Source: Helicobacter didelphidarum (GTDB lineage: Bacteria; Campylobacterota; Campylobacteria; Campylobacterales; Helicobacteraceae). Taken from it: DNA of 36,391 nt. The position numbers and the translations under genes are program-made. The notes beneath the pieces were generated by a model. The model was not told the DNA's origin. It was given only the letters and a program-made list of their open reading frames with translations, and searched no databases. The stretch spans positions 1 through 36,391 of the forward strand of contig NZ_NXLQ01000018.1 in the NCBI RefSeq assembly GCF_003364195.1. Reading direction: 5' to 3'. Shown in pieces: positions 7,602 to 16,542 of this stretch; position 1 is the stretch's first letter, and each line of letters opens with the position of its first letter.

Positions 7602-8107
7602 TTGCTCTCCTTTCTATTGTGGATACTTCGAGACAAGCCCTTTAGTATTACTTTGGATTGCTTCACTGCGTTCGCAATGACAGAAGAATTTGTCATTACA
7701 CGAGACACCCTCATTCCGTCATTGCGAGAGGCTTTAGCCTCGTGGCAATCCACACTTTTATTTTGGATTGCTTCACTGCGTTCGCAATGACGATAGGGAT
7801 ACAGAATCTTCATCGCCGAAGATTTGACTTTAAAATCAAAATCTACCCAATGAAATGAAGTGGTAAAATCATCAAAAATTATTACAGGCTTCTTTTTATC
7901 AGCCTTATAGATTCCATCTTTTTCATTCGTATAACCCAAAATAAAACTTTGTCCTGCTGTTAATACAGGTATCTTGTATTGTTCATTATAATCTGTATCT
8001 TTGACAATATATTTTGTTGGTTGTTCGTAATCACATACTTCCCCAAGTGTTTTAAACTCTACACCATGAGGACAAAGATTTTTTATAAATTTTTCTATTG
8101 TATTCAT
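7598..8107 (-). pseudogene. hsdS: Truncated hsdS N-terminal fragment run into palindromic repeats
   Basis: The first 104 or so residues are a genuine HsdS N-terminus. They start [20 protein letters not shown], close to the downstream hsdS, and contain a different recognition domain with [14 protein letters not shown]. After MKILYPYR the frame enters palindromic repeat sequence, and the rest (HCERSEAIQ onwards, about 65 residues) is translated repeat. The end of the domain, the dimer helix and the conserved region are missing, so specificity function is very unlikely. It has a good AAGGA site. Its stop overlaps the next hsdS start in ATGA, so translating it could still feed ribosomes to the real gene. 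It may also be a sequence store for domain exchange. Confidence 0.85.
7652..7792. repeat. Palindromic repeats, one half-unit and one full unit, inside the hsdS fragment
   Basis: A half-unit at 7652-7682 (TTTGGATTGCTTCACTGCG to CGCAATGAC) and a full unit at 7717-7792. The full unit's left arm carries the variant GCGAGAGGCTTTAGCCTCG before TGGCAATCCA. They replace the 3' part of the upstream hsdS fragment. Confidence 0.85.
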
Positions 8108-8139
8108 TTATTTTCCTTTTTATTCGAGACACTTCATTC

Positions 8140-8266
8140 CGTCATTGCGAAGAGCAAAGCGACGAAGCAATCCACACTTTTATTTTGGATTGCTTCACTG
8201 CGTTCGCAATGACGATGCATGCTTCACAATGTCATTGCGAGCCGACAAAGTCGGCGTGGCAACCCA
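8140..8266. repeat. Palindromic repeats between GIY-YIG copy 2 and the hsdS fragment
   Basis: A full unit at 8140-8214 (arms CGTCATTGCGAAGAGCAAAG and CACTGCGTTCGCAATGACG) and a left half-unit variant at 8231-8266 with GCGAGCCGACAAAGTCGGC. Confidence 0.85.
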
Positions 8267-8276
8267 TAATCCACAA

Positions 8277-8564
8277 TCAAAGCAAACTCTCATATAAATC
8301 CTCCCAATTTGAATTAAAATCATTGATAAGTTCTAGTTTTTTCTTGCGACTTCCTGCTTTGATTTGCTTTTCACGAATGATAGCAGATTCTATATCATCA
8401 AAAATCTCATAATATACGAGCATATCTAAGCCATATTTTGCAGAAAATCCTTGTGTAAGCTTATGTTTATGCTCATAAATTCTCCTTATTAAATCACTTG
8501 TAACGCCCACATAAAGTGTGCCATTGCGTTTATTGGTAATGATATAGATATAGGCTTGTTTCAT
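8277..8564 (-). CDS. Small GIY-YIG nuclease-superfamily protein, copy 2
   Basis: 95 residues, paralogous to the gene at 5844-6131. Residues 1-60 are nearly identical (YIYIITN, then LYVGVTS, RRIYEHK and AIIREK). They diverge at 65-75, where this copy reads KQIKAGSRKKKLEL. The catalytic positions Tyr, Arg, His and Glu are kept. GAGGA precedes the ATG. It is inserted between hsdM and the hsdS fragment, with a repeat half-unit 19 bases upstream and another 10 bases downstream. The shared flanks suggest duplication of a GIY-YIG-plus-repeat module, or recombination between repeats. The two copies are direct repeats around the whole hsdS region, so recombination between them would delete it. Confidence 0.85.
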   Translation of the reverse strand: MKQAYIYIITNKRNGTLYVGVTSDLIRRIYEHKHKLTQGFSAKYGLDMLVYYEIFDDIESAIIREKQIKAGSRKKKLELINDFNSNWEDLYESLL

Positions 8565-8582
8565 TTATTTTCCTCATTTATC

Positions 8583-8722
8583 GTTTGGATTGCTTCACTG
8601 CGTTCGCAATGACAAAAGTGATAGATTGCTTCGTCGCTTCCGCTCCTCGCAATGACGATATGGGGATTCGGTATGACGTCTCGCCTTGTCATTGCGAGAG
8701 GCTTTAGCCTCGTGGCAATCCA
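8583..8722. repeat. Palindromic repeat cluster between hsdM and GIY-YIG copy 2
   Basis: Three half-units: 8583-8613 (TTGGATTGCTTCACTGCG type), 8624-8657 (GATTGCTTCGTCGCTTCCGC type) and 8688-8722 (GTCATTGCGAGAGGCTTTAG type). The last ends 22 bases after the hsdM stop. Confidence 0.8.
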
Positions 8723-8743
8723 TTTTGAAATACCCAAACACAT

Positions 8744-10291
8744 TTATCCTTCCAACTCACTTACGATTTCATCGATTTGCTTACGCAAGGCATTTTGTCT
8801 TGCTACAATGCGATTTAACTCCTCATTGAGTGCAACTATATCGATAGCCTCCCTTGTATCCTCTGCCTCGACATAGCTACTCACGCTTAGATTATGGTCA
8901 TTTTTAGCGACTTCTTCATTTGAAACAACGGCGACTTTATACGGGATATTTTTCCTTTCTTTGTAAAGACTTAGAATAGATTCTATATTTTGATTGCTTA
9001 GTTTGTTTTTATTTGTAGCTTTGATAAATTCATCACTTGCATTGATAAAGCAAATATCATTGCTTATTTTGTTTTTACGAAGCACCATAATACACACCGC
9101 AATGCCTGTGCCAAAGAAAAGATTATCGCTTAAAGCGATGATAGAATCTATATAATTATTTGTGATGAGGTATTGCCTGATTTTCTGTTCTGCTCCGGTG
9201 CGATACATTATACCCGGAAAACACACGATAGCCGCACTTCCACTCTCACTTAGCCAAGAAAGCGAGTGCATAATAAAGGCAAAATCAGCCTTTGAATTTG
9301 GGGCTAAAACTCCTGCTTTGCTATATCGCTCATCATTGATAAGCAAAGGATTATCCTTGCCCTCCCATTTGGTGCTATATGGGGGATTAGAGACTATCGC
9401 ATCAAATGGCTCTTGCTCCCTATGCCCCTCGCAAGGCTTGATAAGTGTATCGCCTAAGGCAATATGGAACTTCTCATAGCCTACATTATGCAAAAACATA
9501 TTCATTCGTGCGAGGTTATAGGTCGTGAGATTTATCTCTTGCCCATAATAGCCAAGTTTTGGGTCTTTATGCAGAATCTTTTTGTATTGCAAGAGGAGCG
9601 AACCAGAACCACAAGCAGGGTCATAGACTTTATTAGGCGAGGGATTGTTATGTAAAGTTATTTTTGTCAAAAGCTCACTTACTTCTTGTGGGGTAAAAAA
9701 CTCGCCTCCGCTTTTTCCTGCATTGCTTGCATACATAGTCATCAAAAACTCATACGCATCGCCAAAGGCATCGATTGAATTATTTGCATAAGAAAGTTCA
9801 AGTTTGCTTATTTCTTGCATAATTTTTAAAAGTTTTTTATTGCGTTCAATCGGGCTTGTGCCGAGTTTGTCAGCATTGACATCAATATCTTTAAAAAGCC
9901 CCCTAAAATTCTCTTCGCTCTCACTGCCTAAACTAGAATTTTGAATATTGTTAAAAGCAGTGTTGAGCCGTTCATTGAGTGTGGCGAGATTATTAGAATC
10001 TTTTGTATCACGCAAGACAACTTCAAACAAATCACTAGGTAAGATAAAGAATCCTTTAGCATTTAAGATTCGCTCTCTTGCTGTTTGTGCTTTCTTATCA
10101 TCTAAATCAGAGTAATTTGTTCCTTTGTTTAAAGAATTGATGTATTCAATGAGATTCTCACAAATGAAGCGGTAAAATAAAAATCCTAAAATATAGCTTT
10201 TAAAATCCCAGCCATCGACACTCCCGCGAAGCTCATCTGCGATTCTCCAAATTGTGCGGTGTAGTTGCTCTCTTTCTGTGTTAATATCCAT
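8744..10291 (-). CDS. hsdM: Type I DNA adenine methyltransferase, M subunit
   Basis: 515 residues, matching the size of type IC HsdM. It makes N6-methyladenine with HsdS-directed specificity. An N-terminal HsdM helical domain (WRIADELRGSVDGWDFKSYI) leads to FFTPQEVSELL (198-208), the SAM-binding motif DPACGSG (224-230) and the catalytic NPPY (302-305). A C-terminal coiled tail ends in RQNALRKQIDEIVSELEG. It is the first gene of the R-M locus on this strand, with an extended -10 promoter just upstream. The reading frame is intact. A cluster of palindromic repeats separates it from the next gene. Confidence 0.97.
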   Translation of the reverse strand: MDINTEREQLHRTIWRIADELRGSVDGWDFKSYILGFLFYRFICENLIEYINSLNKGTNYSDLDDKKAQTARERILNAKGFFILPSDLFEVVLRDTKDSNNLATLNERLNTAFNNIQNSSLGSESEENFRGLFKDIDVNADKLGTSPIERNKKLLKIMQEISKLELSYANNSIDAFGDAYEFLMTMYASNAGKSGGEFFTPQEVSELLTKITLHNNPSPNKVYDPACGSGSLLLQYKKILHKDPKLGYYGQEINLTTYNLARMNMFLHNVGYEKFHIALGDTLIKPCEGHREQEPFDAIVSNPPYSTKWEGKDNPLLINDERYSKAGVLAPNSKADFAFIMHSLSWLSESGSAAIVCFPGIMYRTGAEQKIRQYLITNNYIDSIIALSDNLFFGTGIAVCIMVLRKNKISNDICFINASDEFIKATNKNKLSNQNIESILSLYKERKNIPYKVAVVSNEEVAKNDHNLSVSSYVEAEDTREAIDIVALNEELNRIVARQNALRKQIDEIVSELEG

Positions 10292-10594
10292 AAAATAAGC
10301 CTTTTGTGTGGTATTGAGATTTGACTGCAGTGTGGATTATAGCATAAATATAGATTGCGAATATATTTGATTTTATCACTTCTTTGATTTTTTAGTTCTC
10401 TCATCTTGACTTAGAGAATCCGTATTATTATCTCATGAATACTTCGCCATCAAACCATTAAGTATGACATAGAAAGAATCTCATATCGCACTGCCTCAAA
10501 ATGCAGATTCTCATTCAAAGAATCAAACAAATCATCTTTTAGCTTCCACGCAAAGAATCTTGCAAAGAATCTTCATACCACCAAAGCCTAGATT
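10292..10594. other. Intergenic gap between cholesterol glucosyltransferase and hsdM
   Basis: It holds the hsdM promoter and, at about 10437-10475, a decayed relative of the palindromic repeats (GAATACTTCGCC with AAGTATGACA). Several GAATCT words occur at 10470-10570. No gene is seen. Confidence 0.6.
10336..10341 (-). promoter_or_regulatory. Extended -10 promoter for hsdM
   Basis: Minus-strand TGCTATAAT (TGN-extended -10) about 45 bases upstream of the hsdM ATG. No consensus -35 is visible, as is common with extended -10 promoters. The predicted leader is about 38 bases. Confidence 0.5.
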
Positions 10595-11728
10595 CTATCC
10601 AAAAAGTCTTTTGTCCTCAAAATCGTCAATCGCCTCACGATACATCGCAATCATTTTATCGACACACAAAGATAAGTCATAGTTTTGCGCACTTTGAGCA
10701 TATTGTGCCGAAAGCTCCTTGATGACTTCTTTATGCTCCATGAAGTAATCAATCTTTGCTGCCAAATCCCTCGCATTCCCCGCCTTAAACAAACTTCGCT
10801 CATCAAGGGCAAATTGTTTGGTCGCAGAAAGCGGACTATCAGCGATGATTGGGACAATCCCGGAGGCAATGGCTTCGAGTGCCGAAATCGCCTCGCCATC
10901 GACATCAGCGGTATGCACATATATATCCATATAGCCATAGAGTTTTGCTAACTCATCTTTTGAGACAAAGCCAAAATCAACTTCATTGCTTAGCTTCTTT
11001 GCGAGTTCTTTATATTCTTTCTCTTTTGGTCCTTGTCCTTTGAGGTGGAGCTTGATTTGCTTCTCATATTTGCTCAATGCAATCGCCTCAATAAGGACAT
11101 CTTGCCTCTTTTCTACGGAATATCGCCCCGTCATCACAATATGGAAAAAACCATCAGATTGTGCTGATTCAACGGGCTGAAATGAGGTATTAAAGCCATT
11201 TGAGATAACAAAAAACTTTGCTTTATAGTGATTTCTTTGTAATTCGCTCTCAATCAGTCGCGATGGGCAATGGATATGATGAATGAAGCGATAAAATTTT
11301 GCCTTGAAAAGCCAAAAAATAAATTGATGAATAAATGGAATGTATCGTAAGTGTGCGTTGTAAGTAATGTGCTCTGGTTGCAAATGAAACGCCCCAATGT
11401 ATGGAATCTGCAACTCTCTTGCAAGTTTCATGGCGACAATCTCTAGCTTGAATGGCAAAAAACAATGCACAATATCAGCACCTTGCAAAGCCTCTCGCAA
11501 TACCTTTTTATTCGCTGTGCCAAAGTGCATGTGCTGCGTATGTGATACTTCTGTAACTAAGGGAATGTATCGCTCTGTAACTGCATAAGAATCTTTGCCA
11601 TTGATATAGGGGGCGACAACCCTTACTTCATGCCCTTTTTGTCGAAGTGTTTCTGCGAGATTGTTTGCGCTCACCGCAGTGCCATTACTTTTATCGATAA
11701 AGCAATCTACGACGATGACTATTACCAT
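10595..11728 (-). CDS. cgt: Cholesterol alpha-glucosyltransferase (GT4 family)
   Basis: A 377-residue GT-B glycosyltransferase resembling H. pylori HP0421, which transfers glucose from UDP-glucose to host-derived membrane cholesterol. Recognised stretches shared with that enzyme include SNGTAVSANN near the N-terminus, RYIPLVTEVSHTQH, GAFHLQPEHITYN, FIHHIHCPSRLIE and SPLSATKQFALDERSLF. The C-terminal nucleotide-sugar domain has ExxA-type residues in EAISALEAIASGIVP. I chose the ATG at 11728 rather than the first in-frame ATG at 11743. The sequence starting there is MVIVIVVDCFID, as in HP0421, and has GGGAG upstream. The enzyme is a peripheral membrane protein, and cholesterol glucosylation supports immune evasion in H. 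pylori. The alternative is another GT4 lipid glycosyltransferase. The similarity is from memory of the family, not a search. Confidence 0.82.
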   Translation of the reverse strand: MVIVIVVDCFIDKSNGTAVSANNLAETLRQKGHEVRVVAPYINGKDSYAVTERYIPLVTEVSHTQHMHFGTANKKVLREALQGADIVHCFLPFKLEIVAMKLARELQIPYIGAFHLQPEHITYNAHLRYIPFIHQFIFWLFKAKFYRFIHHIHCPSRLIESELQRNHYKAKFFVISNGFNTSFQPVESAQSDGFFHIVMTGRYSVEKRQDVLIEAIALSKYEKQIKLHLKGQGPKEKEYKELAKKLSNEVDFGFVSKDELAKLYGYMDIYVHTADVDGEAISALEAIASGIVPIIADSPLSATKQFALDERSLFKAGNARDLAAKIDYFMEHKEVIKELSAQYAQSAQNYDLSLCVDKMIAMYREAIDDFEDKRLFG

Positions 11729-11911
11729 AGGATTCTCCCACAAATATTGTAATCTAAATAATGTTTTTGTAATAATGTATCATTCTTGATTTTAAAGATA
11801 TATGATTCTGCAATATCTAAAATATAATACAAGAGAAACTTTAAACAAAAAATAAACTTTCTACAAAAAAATTAAGATACGCAAACATATCATCGAGAAT
11901 TAAATATACCC

Positions 11912-14900
11912 TTAAAAAATCATTCTTGCACCAAGATTCAGCCCAAAGCTAAAGTTTTTCTGAAAAAGTGCACTTTGTACACTTAAGCTTCCATTAAGAT
12001 ACCATTTTCCGAAACTATATTCACCGCCACCTGTAATAAATGCACTCGAACGATATGATTGTCCTTTATAATCAAGAGACATTTGTGTTTGAGGACCTCC
12101 ACCAGCAGATACTATTGTGCCTACTGAAGTAGTTGAATGACGAGCAGAATCTAAATTATCAGAAATAATAAAAACATCTTGCTTTACTTGCCCAAGTAAA
12201 AATACATAGCTTTGATTTGCAAAGTATTTTCGCCCCTCAATGCCTAGATTAAACCCAATAGCCTGACGGAAATTATCATCTGTGGTAACTGCAAAAACAC
12301 CTTCTGTTTTTCTATTGAATCCCGTAGAACTTGATAGATAATAAGATGTCCCAATAAATGGTTTCAATACATACCCTTTCTTTAAAATAAAGGCATATCC
12401 ATAAGTAAAGTTTGCTTCAAGATTATTGAGATTATATGTATATTTTTGATTAAATAAATCAAGCAAAGCCATGTAACCAACTCTTGAGCCTAATTGTTCA
12501 TCAACAAAGCCAGAAGCAATACTTATTGTTGTATCATATTCGTGATTATCATCAAAAGTCCTTGTATAAATTCCTGCAAAGAGGTTATTAGAAGTATTTG
12601 ATATAAATCCATTATTGCTACCAGTAAATATCCCATAACCATATCCAATATATAAACCCATAGCTGTATTAATTGAACGTGCTAAATAATCATATCCAGC
12701 ATTGAATCCATAAAGTTGTGAAGTTCCTGTTGTAGAAAAATTTAAATTGCCAAGCATATTAATCCAAGCATTGTTTGGATATTCATCGCGTTTATTAAAA
12801 CGCATAATGAGATCAGCAAGTGTATCAAACCAAACCTCATCAACATTATCACCGCTACTTGCGAATCTCATTTCAGAAGCAACTTGTAAAGCTTGTTCAA
12901 GATTCTTTTGATAATTTTGAAAAGCTATTGCTTCATTATCTCGATTTTCATGGATAGTAGCCATACGGACTAGACGATTGGCTTTTGCACTATCCATAGC
13001 AAGAGTAAGTGTATTTAATGTGCTTGATTTATTCTCAAGGCTAGAAACATGCTGAAATGCAGTATCGAGCGTTCTCCCTACTTCAAGGAAATACGCGAGA
13101 TTTCGAGAAATTGCCAAAGTTTGGTCAAGCTGCACGAGGAATATTAATTCACTATTCTCATGATAAAATAAATTTTTCAAAATTTCATAGCTATTTTTAC
13201 TCTCTGCTTTGATTGCGTTAATCCATGAATTATTTCCGCCAGCTTCCATATAAAGTGCACAATCAAATGTGCTTGATTGTGAATTACAAAGTGGCGTTTC
13301 AGGATTGTTAGGATCAAACCCATTTATATCTTTTTTGATAATATTCACACCAATCAAATTATCTGTAACAACTTTCTCTACACTCAAATATTTCCCATCA
13401 ATACTTGCACCCATAAATGTCAAACCAAAAGATTTTTCTAATCTCCCTTGTGCATAATCATAGCCCCTTTCTATTTCCGTAGCATTCTCACTACCACCAA
13501 ATCCACAATATTGTGTTGTTGTATCACAATTTGGCTCTTTATCTGCTTGCGATGGTTTTTGTATTAATGTGCCATCATTTGTAGTGCCACCCACAGGCTT
13601 TTCCACACTTCCACCTGTGTTAGAATCTGTTTGTGCTTTATCCATATCCCATGGATTTTCTTTCCCTCCTGTTGTCCATTGTGTTTCTTGTTGTGTATCG
13701 TTATTGCCTGTTGTTGTTTGACAATCTGCATTATTACATGTCATTCCATCTTGTATCTCTGTACTTATAGAATCTTTTGAAAAAGTCGTCGTATAATTAC
13801 CATAGGTGTAGGTATAGTTAATCTTATCAGCACGGACAAATACATAAGTTGGCTCATTTGTAGTATTTTCACTTTTTAGCTTGAGATTTGCTAAAGTATT
13901 ATAGTCCGCAACATCAGCTTGAAATGCCCCGCTAGATCCAGGTGAAATATCAAAATTTACTGCACCAGCTACCTTCAGACTTCCCTTCTCTACATTTCCA
14001 GATTTACCTACATCAAGTCTAAATATCATCTTCCCATAGTTATTAACATCTTGAGAGACATCTATTAATCCATAAGCACCCACATCTAAAGTGTTGTAAT
14101 TATTAAGATTTCCTTTTAATGTAAAAACATTTGTGTCATTTTCTATACACATATCATTTAAATCACATTGGTTATCAATTAGGATTTTACCATAGTTATT
14201 TAAAGTGCCTTGTGTTAAGGGATTTTGTTCTATTAGAATACTACCACCATTTTGTGCATGTTGCACATCACTAGATACTATCCCATCTACTTGCTTGACA
14301 TCAGGCAGGAGAATATAGTGCTTACCATCACTAGTGGTAATATATGTTCCCGAAGTGTTTTGATTATCCGCAGTAATATTTACTTTATTGTTATCTAATA
14401 AGGTTTGTAGCTCTGATGCACTCATAGTCTTAAGACTTTCAGAATCTACTCCTACATTTAGATATTTGCTGAAGTCCTGTGTAATGGTAGTAGTGTTGCT
14501 TAATAAATCTATTGTCATTTGACCACCCATTTTACTACTATTCTTAAGGTGTAATAATGTATTAACATTAAGTGCATTTGAACTTATATAGGTAGGGTCA
14601 GCTATAAAAGTCTGTCCATTTTTTGATACAATGGTGTTAATATGAGCATTTTTCAAATAAATACCTGCTTGAGTAGTATTTAAAATATTAATATTTGTTT
14701 CTTGGATACTTTGGGTATTGAGATAAGATGTGGCCCTCGCATCAACAAGATTAAAGTTCATTATATCACCACCAGCTTTAAACCAAAGTGCGGCAGCGTC
14801 AATAGGACTTGTTCCTATCGTTAAAGATAAGTAATTTACAAAACTTTTCCCTATATGAGTATCAAACCCAGTGTATGCCTGTCGACCTGCACCATCATTT

Positions 14901-16246
14901 GGGTGTCCATGCCCAGAACGCAGTATACTTCCCGTGGATATGGTTAAGTGATTAAAATGAAAATTATCTCCATAAAATGTAGAATTTCTAAATTCTGAAG
15001 TATCAATAACAATTTCCCCTGTTATTCCTCTTAAATCAACATAACCATTATTTAAAGCCGTAGCCAAAGATATAGCATTTAATCTTCCAGCATAAAAATT
15101 ATCCCCACTGGCTCTAAATTCATTAAAAGAACCAACACCACTTTCATTTGCTGTGCCACCTACTATATTTTGCACATAGATATTTTTACCTTGTAAATCG
15201 ATTACCCCCCGACATTCATAAGTAATACAGGCATCAACATCAAAAGTTGCATTACCAACCCTAATATCTTCATTGCTCTTAATAATTACTTCAGAGTGTC
15301 CAAGTCCCCTTATATTACCAATATTGATTTCTTTTCCCGCATCTAATTGTATTTTACTCTTTGGCACTAGTAAAAATCCTGCCAAATCACTCATAGCATT
15401 GATGTCAAAATAGAGATTCTCGATATTCATAGCTCCACCAGCATTTGCAATGACAGAATGCGAAAATCTACCAGCAAGATTTGTTACACTAATATCACCC
15501 CCAGCCTTAAGATTAATGCTACTCTCCTTGCCATAGGTCCCATTCATATTAAAGCTAGTGCTACCAATAACCAGATTCTTATCTGCATTAACATTTATGT
15601 TAAAACCACCAACCCATAAGACATCTCTAATGCTTATATTGCCAATATTAACATTTCCTCCACTCACATTAATATTGCTATACCCTGTCGCAGCATATCG
15701 AGTAGCAATAAGGTTATCAATGCCAAGGTCATACTCTTGAGTATCAACAGTCATATTTGTAGTACCCATATGTGCAGTAAAATTGAGGTTCTCGATTCGT
15801 GTATTACCCGTTACTTTCATAGTAGCCTGAAATGCGGTTGTTCCTTGATTACCATTTTCAAAATTTTTTATCAGTATTGTTCCAGTCGTATTATCTGTAT
15901 CTATGAGAAGCTCACGCACCGGTCCTCCTGTAGCCCAATGTCCATACAGATTAATACTCTCAAAGGTAAAACTACCGCTTCCATCTCCATTTTTAATATG
16001 GAGTTTATCTTGCACATTTTTCCCAGTTATATTATCCCAGCCGGGCTCTTGTCTTACTGTCCAACTATCTGTCCCACCAGCTTCTAAAGTAGCTTCTTTA
16101 TTAGCATAGCTCACTCCACCTATAAGCAAACCAGCAAGGACTATGGCAAGGGGATATTTCCTTTGCTTTTGCTTCATACCAAATGACAAATGAATGCGTG
16201 GAAAAGCCATTTGGCTAAAATGTATAGAAAATGATTGTAAAAACAT
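11912..16246 (-). CDS. VacA-family autotransporter with C-terminal beta-barrel
   Basis: A type V secreted protein of about 1444 residues. I start it at ATG 16246 because AAGGAGG lies 6 bases upstream; an in-frame ATG eight codons earlier has no such site. The N-terminus is a long signal peptide of about 48 residues with a 25-residue extension before MKQKQRKYPLAIVLAGLL, cleaved near SYA. The passenger (to about residue 1050) is repetitive, Gly/Asn-rich beta-helix sequence. A Thr/Gly/Asn linker with scattered cysteine pairs follows. The last 270 or so residues match the VacA barrel pattern: NNAWINMLGNLNFST, SQLYGFNAGYDY, LKPFIGTSYY, and a terminal aromatic (RMIF). The toxin-specific N-terminal region of VacA is not evident, so I call it a VacA-like adhesin or colonisation factor of unknown target. 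Confidence 0.88.
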   Translation of the reverse strand: MFLQSFSIHFSQMAFPRIHLSFGMKQKQRKYPLAIVLAGLLIGGVSYANKEATLEAGGTDSWTVRQEPGWDNITGKNVQDKLHIKNGDGSGSFTFESINLYGHWATGGPVRELLIDTDNTTGTILIKNFENGNQGTTAFQATMKVTGNTRIENLNFTAHMGTTNMTVDTQEYDLGIDNLIATRYAATGYSNINVSGGNVNIGNISIRDVLWVGGFNINVNADKNLVIGSTSFNMNGTYGKESSINLKAGGDISVTNLAGRFSHSVIANAGGAMNIENLYFDINAMSDLAGFLLVPKSKIQLDAGKEINIGNIRGLGHSEVIIKSNEDIRVGNATFDVDACITYECRGVIDLQGKNIYVQNIVGGTANESGVGSFNEFRASGDNFYAGRLNAISLATALNNGYVDLRGITGEIVIDTSEFRNSTFYGDNFHFNHLTISTGSILRSGHGHPNDGAGRQAYTGFDTHIGKSFVNYLSLTIGTSPIDAAALWFKAGGDIMNFNLVDARATSYLNTQSIQETNINILNTTQAGIYLKNAHINTIVSKNGQTFIADPTYISSNALNVNTLLHLKNSSKMGGQMTIDLLSNTTTITQDFSKYLNVGVDSESLKTMSASELQTLLDNNKVNITADNQNTSGTYITTSDGKHYILLPDVKQVDGIVSSDVQHAQNGGSILIEQNPLTQGTLNNYGKILIDNQCDLNDMCIENDTNVFTLKGNLNNYNTLDVGAYGLIDVSQDVNNYGKMIFRLDVGKSGNVEKGSLKVAGAVNFDISPGSSGAFQADVADYNTLANLKLKSENTTNEPTYVFVRADKINYTYTYGNYTTTFSKDSISTEIQDGMTCNNADCQTTTGNNDTQQETQWTTGGKENPWDMDKAQTDSNTGGSVEKPVGGTTNDGTLIQKPSQADKEPNCDTTTQYCGFGGSENATEIERGYDYAQGRLEKSFGLTFMGASIDGKYLSVEKVVTDNLIGVNIIKKDINGFDPNNPETPLCNSQSSTFDCALYMEAGGNNSWINAIKAESKNSYEILKNLFYHENSELIFLVQLDQTLAISRNLAYFLEVGRTLDTAFQHVSSLENKSSTLNTLTLAMDSAKANRLVRMATIHENRDNEAIAFQNYQKNLEQALQVASEMRFASSGDNVDEVWFDTLADLIMRFNKRDEYPNNAWINMLGNLNFSTTGTSQLYGFNAGYDYLARSINTAMGLYIGYGYGIFTGSNNGFISNTSNNLFAGIYTRTFDDNHEYDTTISIASGFVDEQLGSRVGYMALLDLFNQKYTYNLNNLEANFTYGYAFILKKGYVLKPFIGTSYYLSSSTGFNRKTEGVFAVTTDDNFRQAIGFNLGIEGRKYFANQSYVFLLGQVKQDVFIISDNLDSARHSTTSVGTIVSAGGGPQTQMSLDYKGQSYRSSAFITGGGEYSFGKWYLNGSLSVQSALFQKNFSFGLNLGARMIF

Positions 16247-16374
16247 TAAACCCTCCTTTACAATCCCCAAACTCCATTTAGATTATAAAGATTCTAATTG
16301 CACATTTATAAAAGAATTGCCTTAATAGATAATTCCTTTTAACCATACCCCTTTTACAAGAATCTTTCAACGAG

Positions 16375-16403
16375 ATTATAACACAATATTTCCTTTTTGT
16401 CAA
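16375..16403 (-). promoter_or_regulatory. Consensus sigma-70 promoter for the autotransporter
   Basis: Minus-strand TTGACA (16398-16403), a 17-base spacer, then TATAAT (16375-16380), both perfect. It predicts a leader of about 120 bases. A second TATAAT (16282-16287) lies nearer the gene without a good -35. Confidence 0.78.
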
Positions 16404-16542
16404 AGCCCCACAAATGATATTGCTTTAAGAAATTTAGAAAATAATATTTTATTGTTATTGGTAAATTTACAAACTAAATAACACGAAATATTCTAAAAAC
16501 TCCTTATCCTATCTTGAATATAGATTTTACAAGGATTGTATA

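Noticed and set aside
8561-8743. Minus-strand 60-codon frame between hsdM and GIY-YIG copy 2
   Set aside because: It consists almost entirely of repeat half-units. The same peptide text appears wherever the repeat is read.
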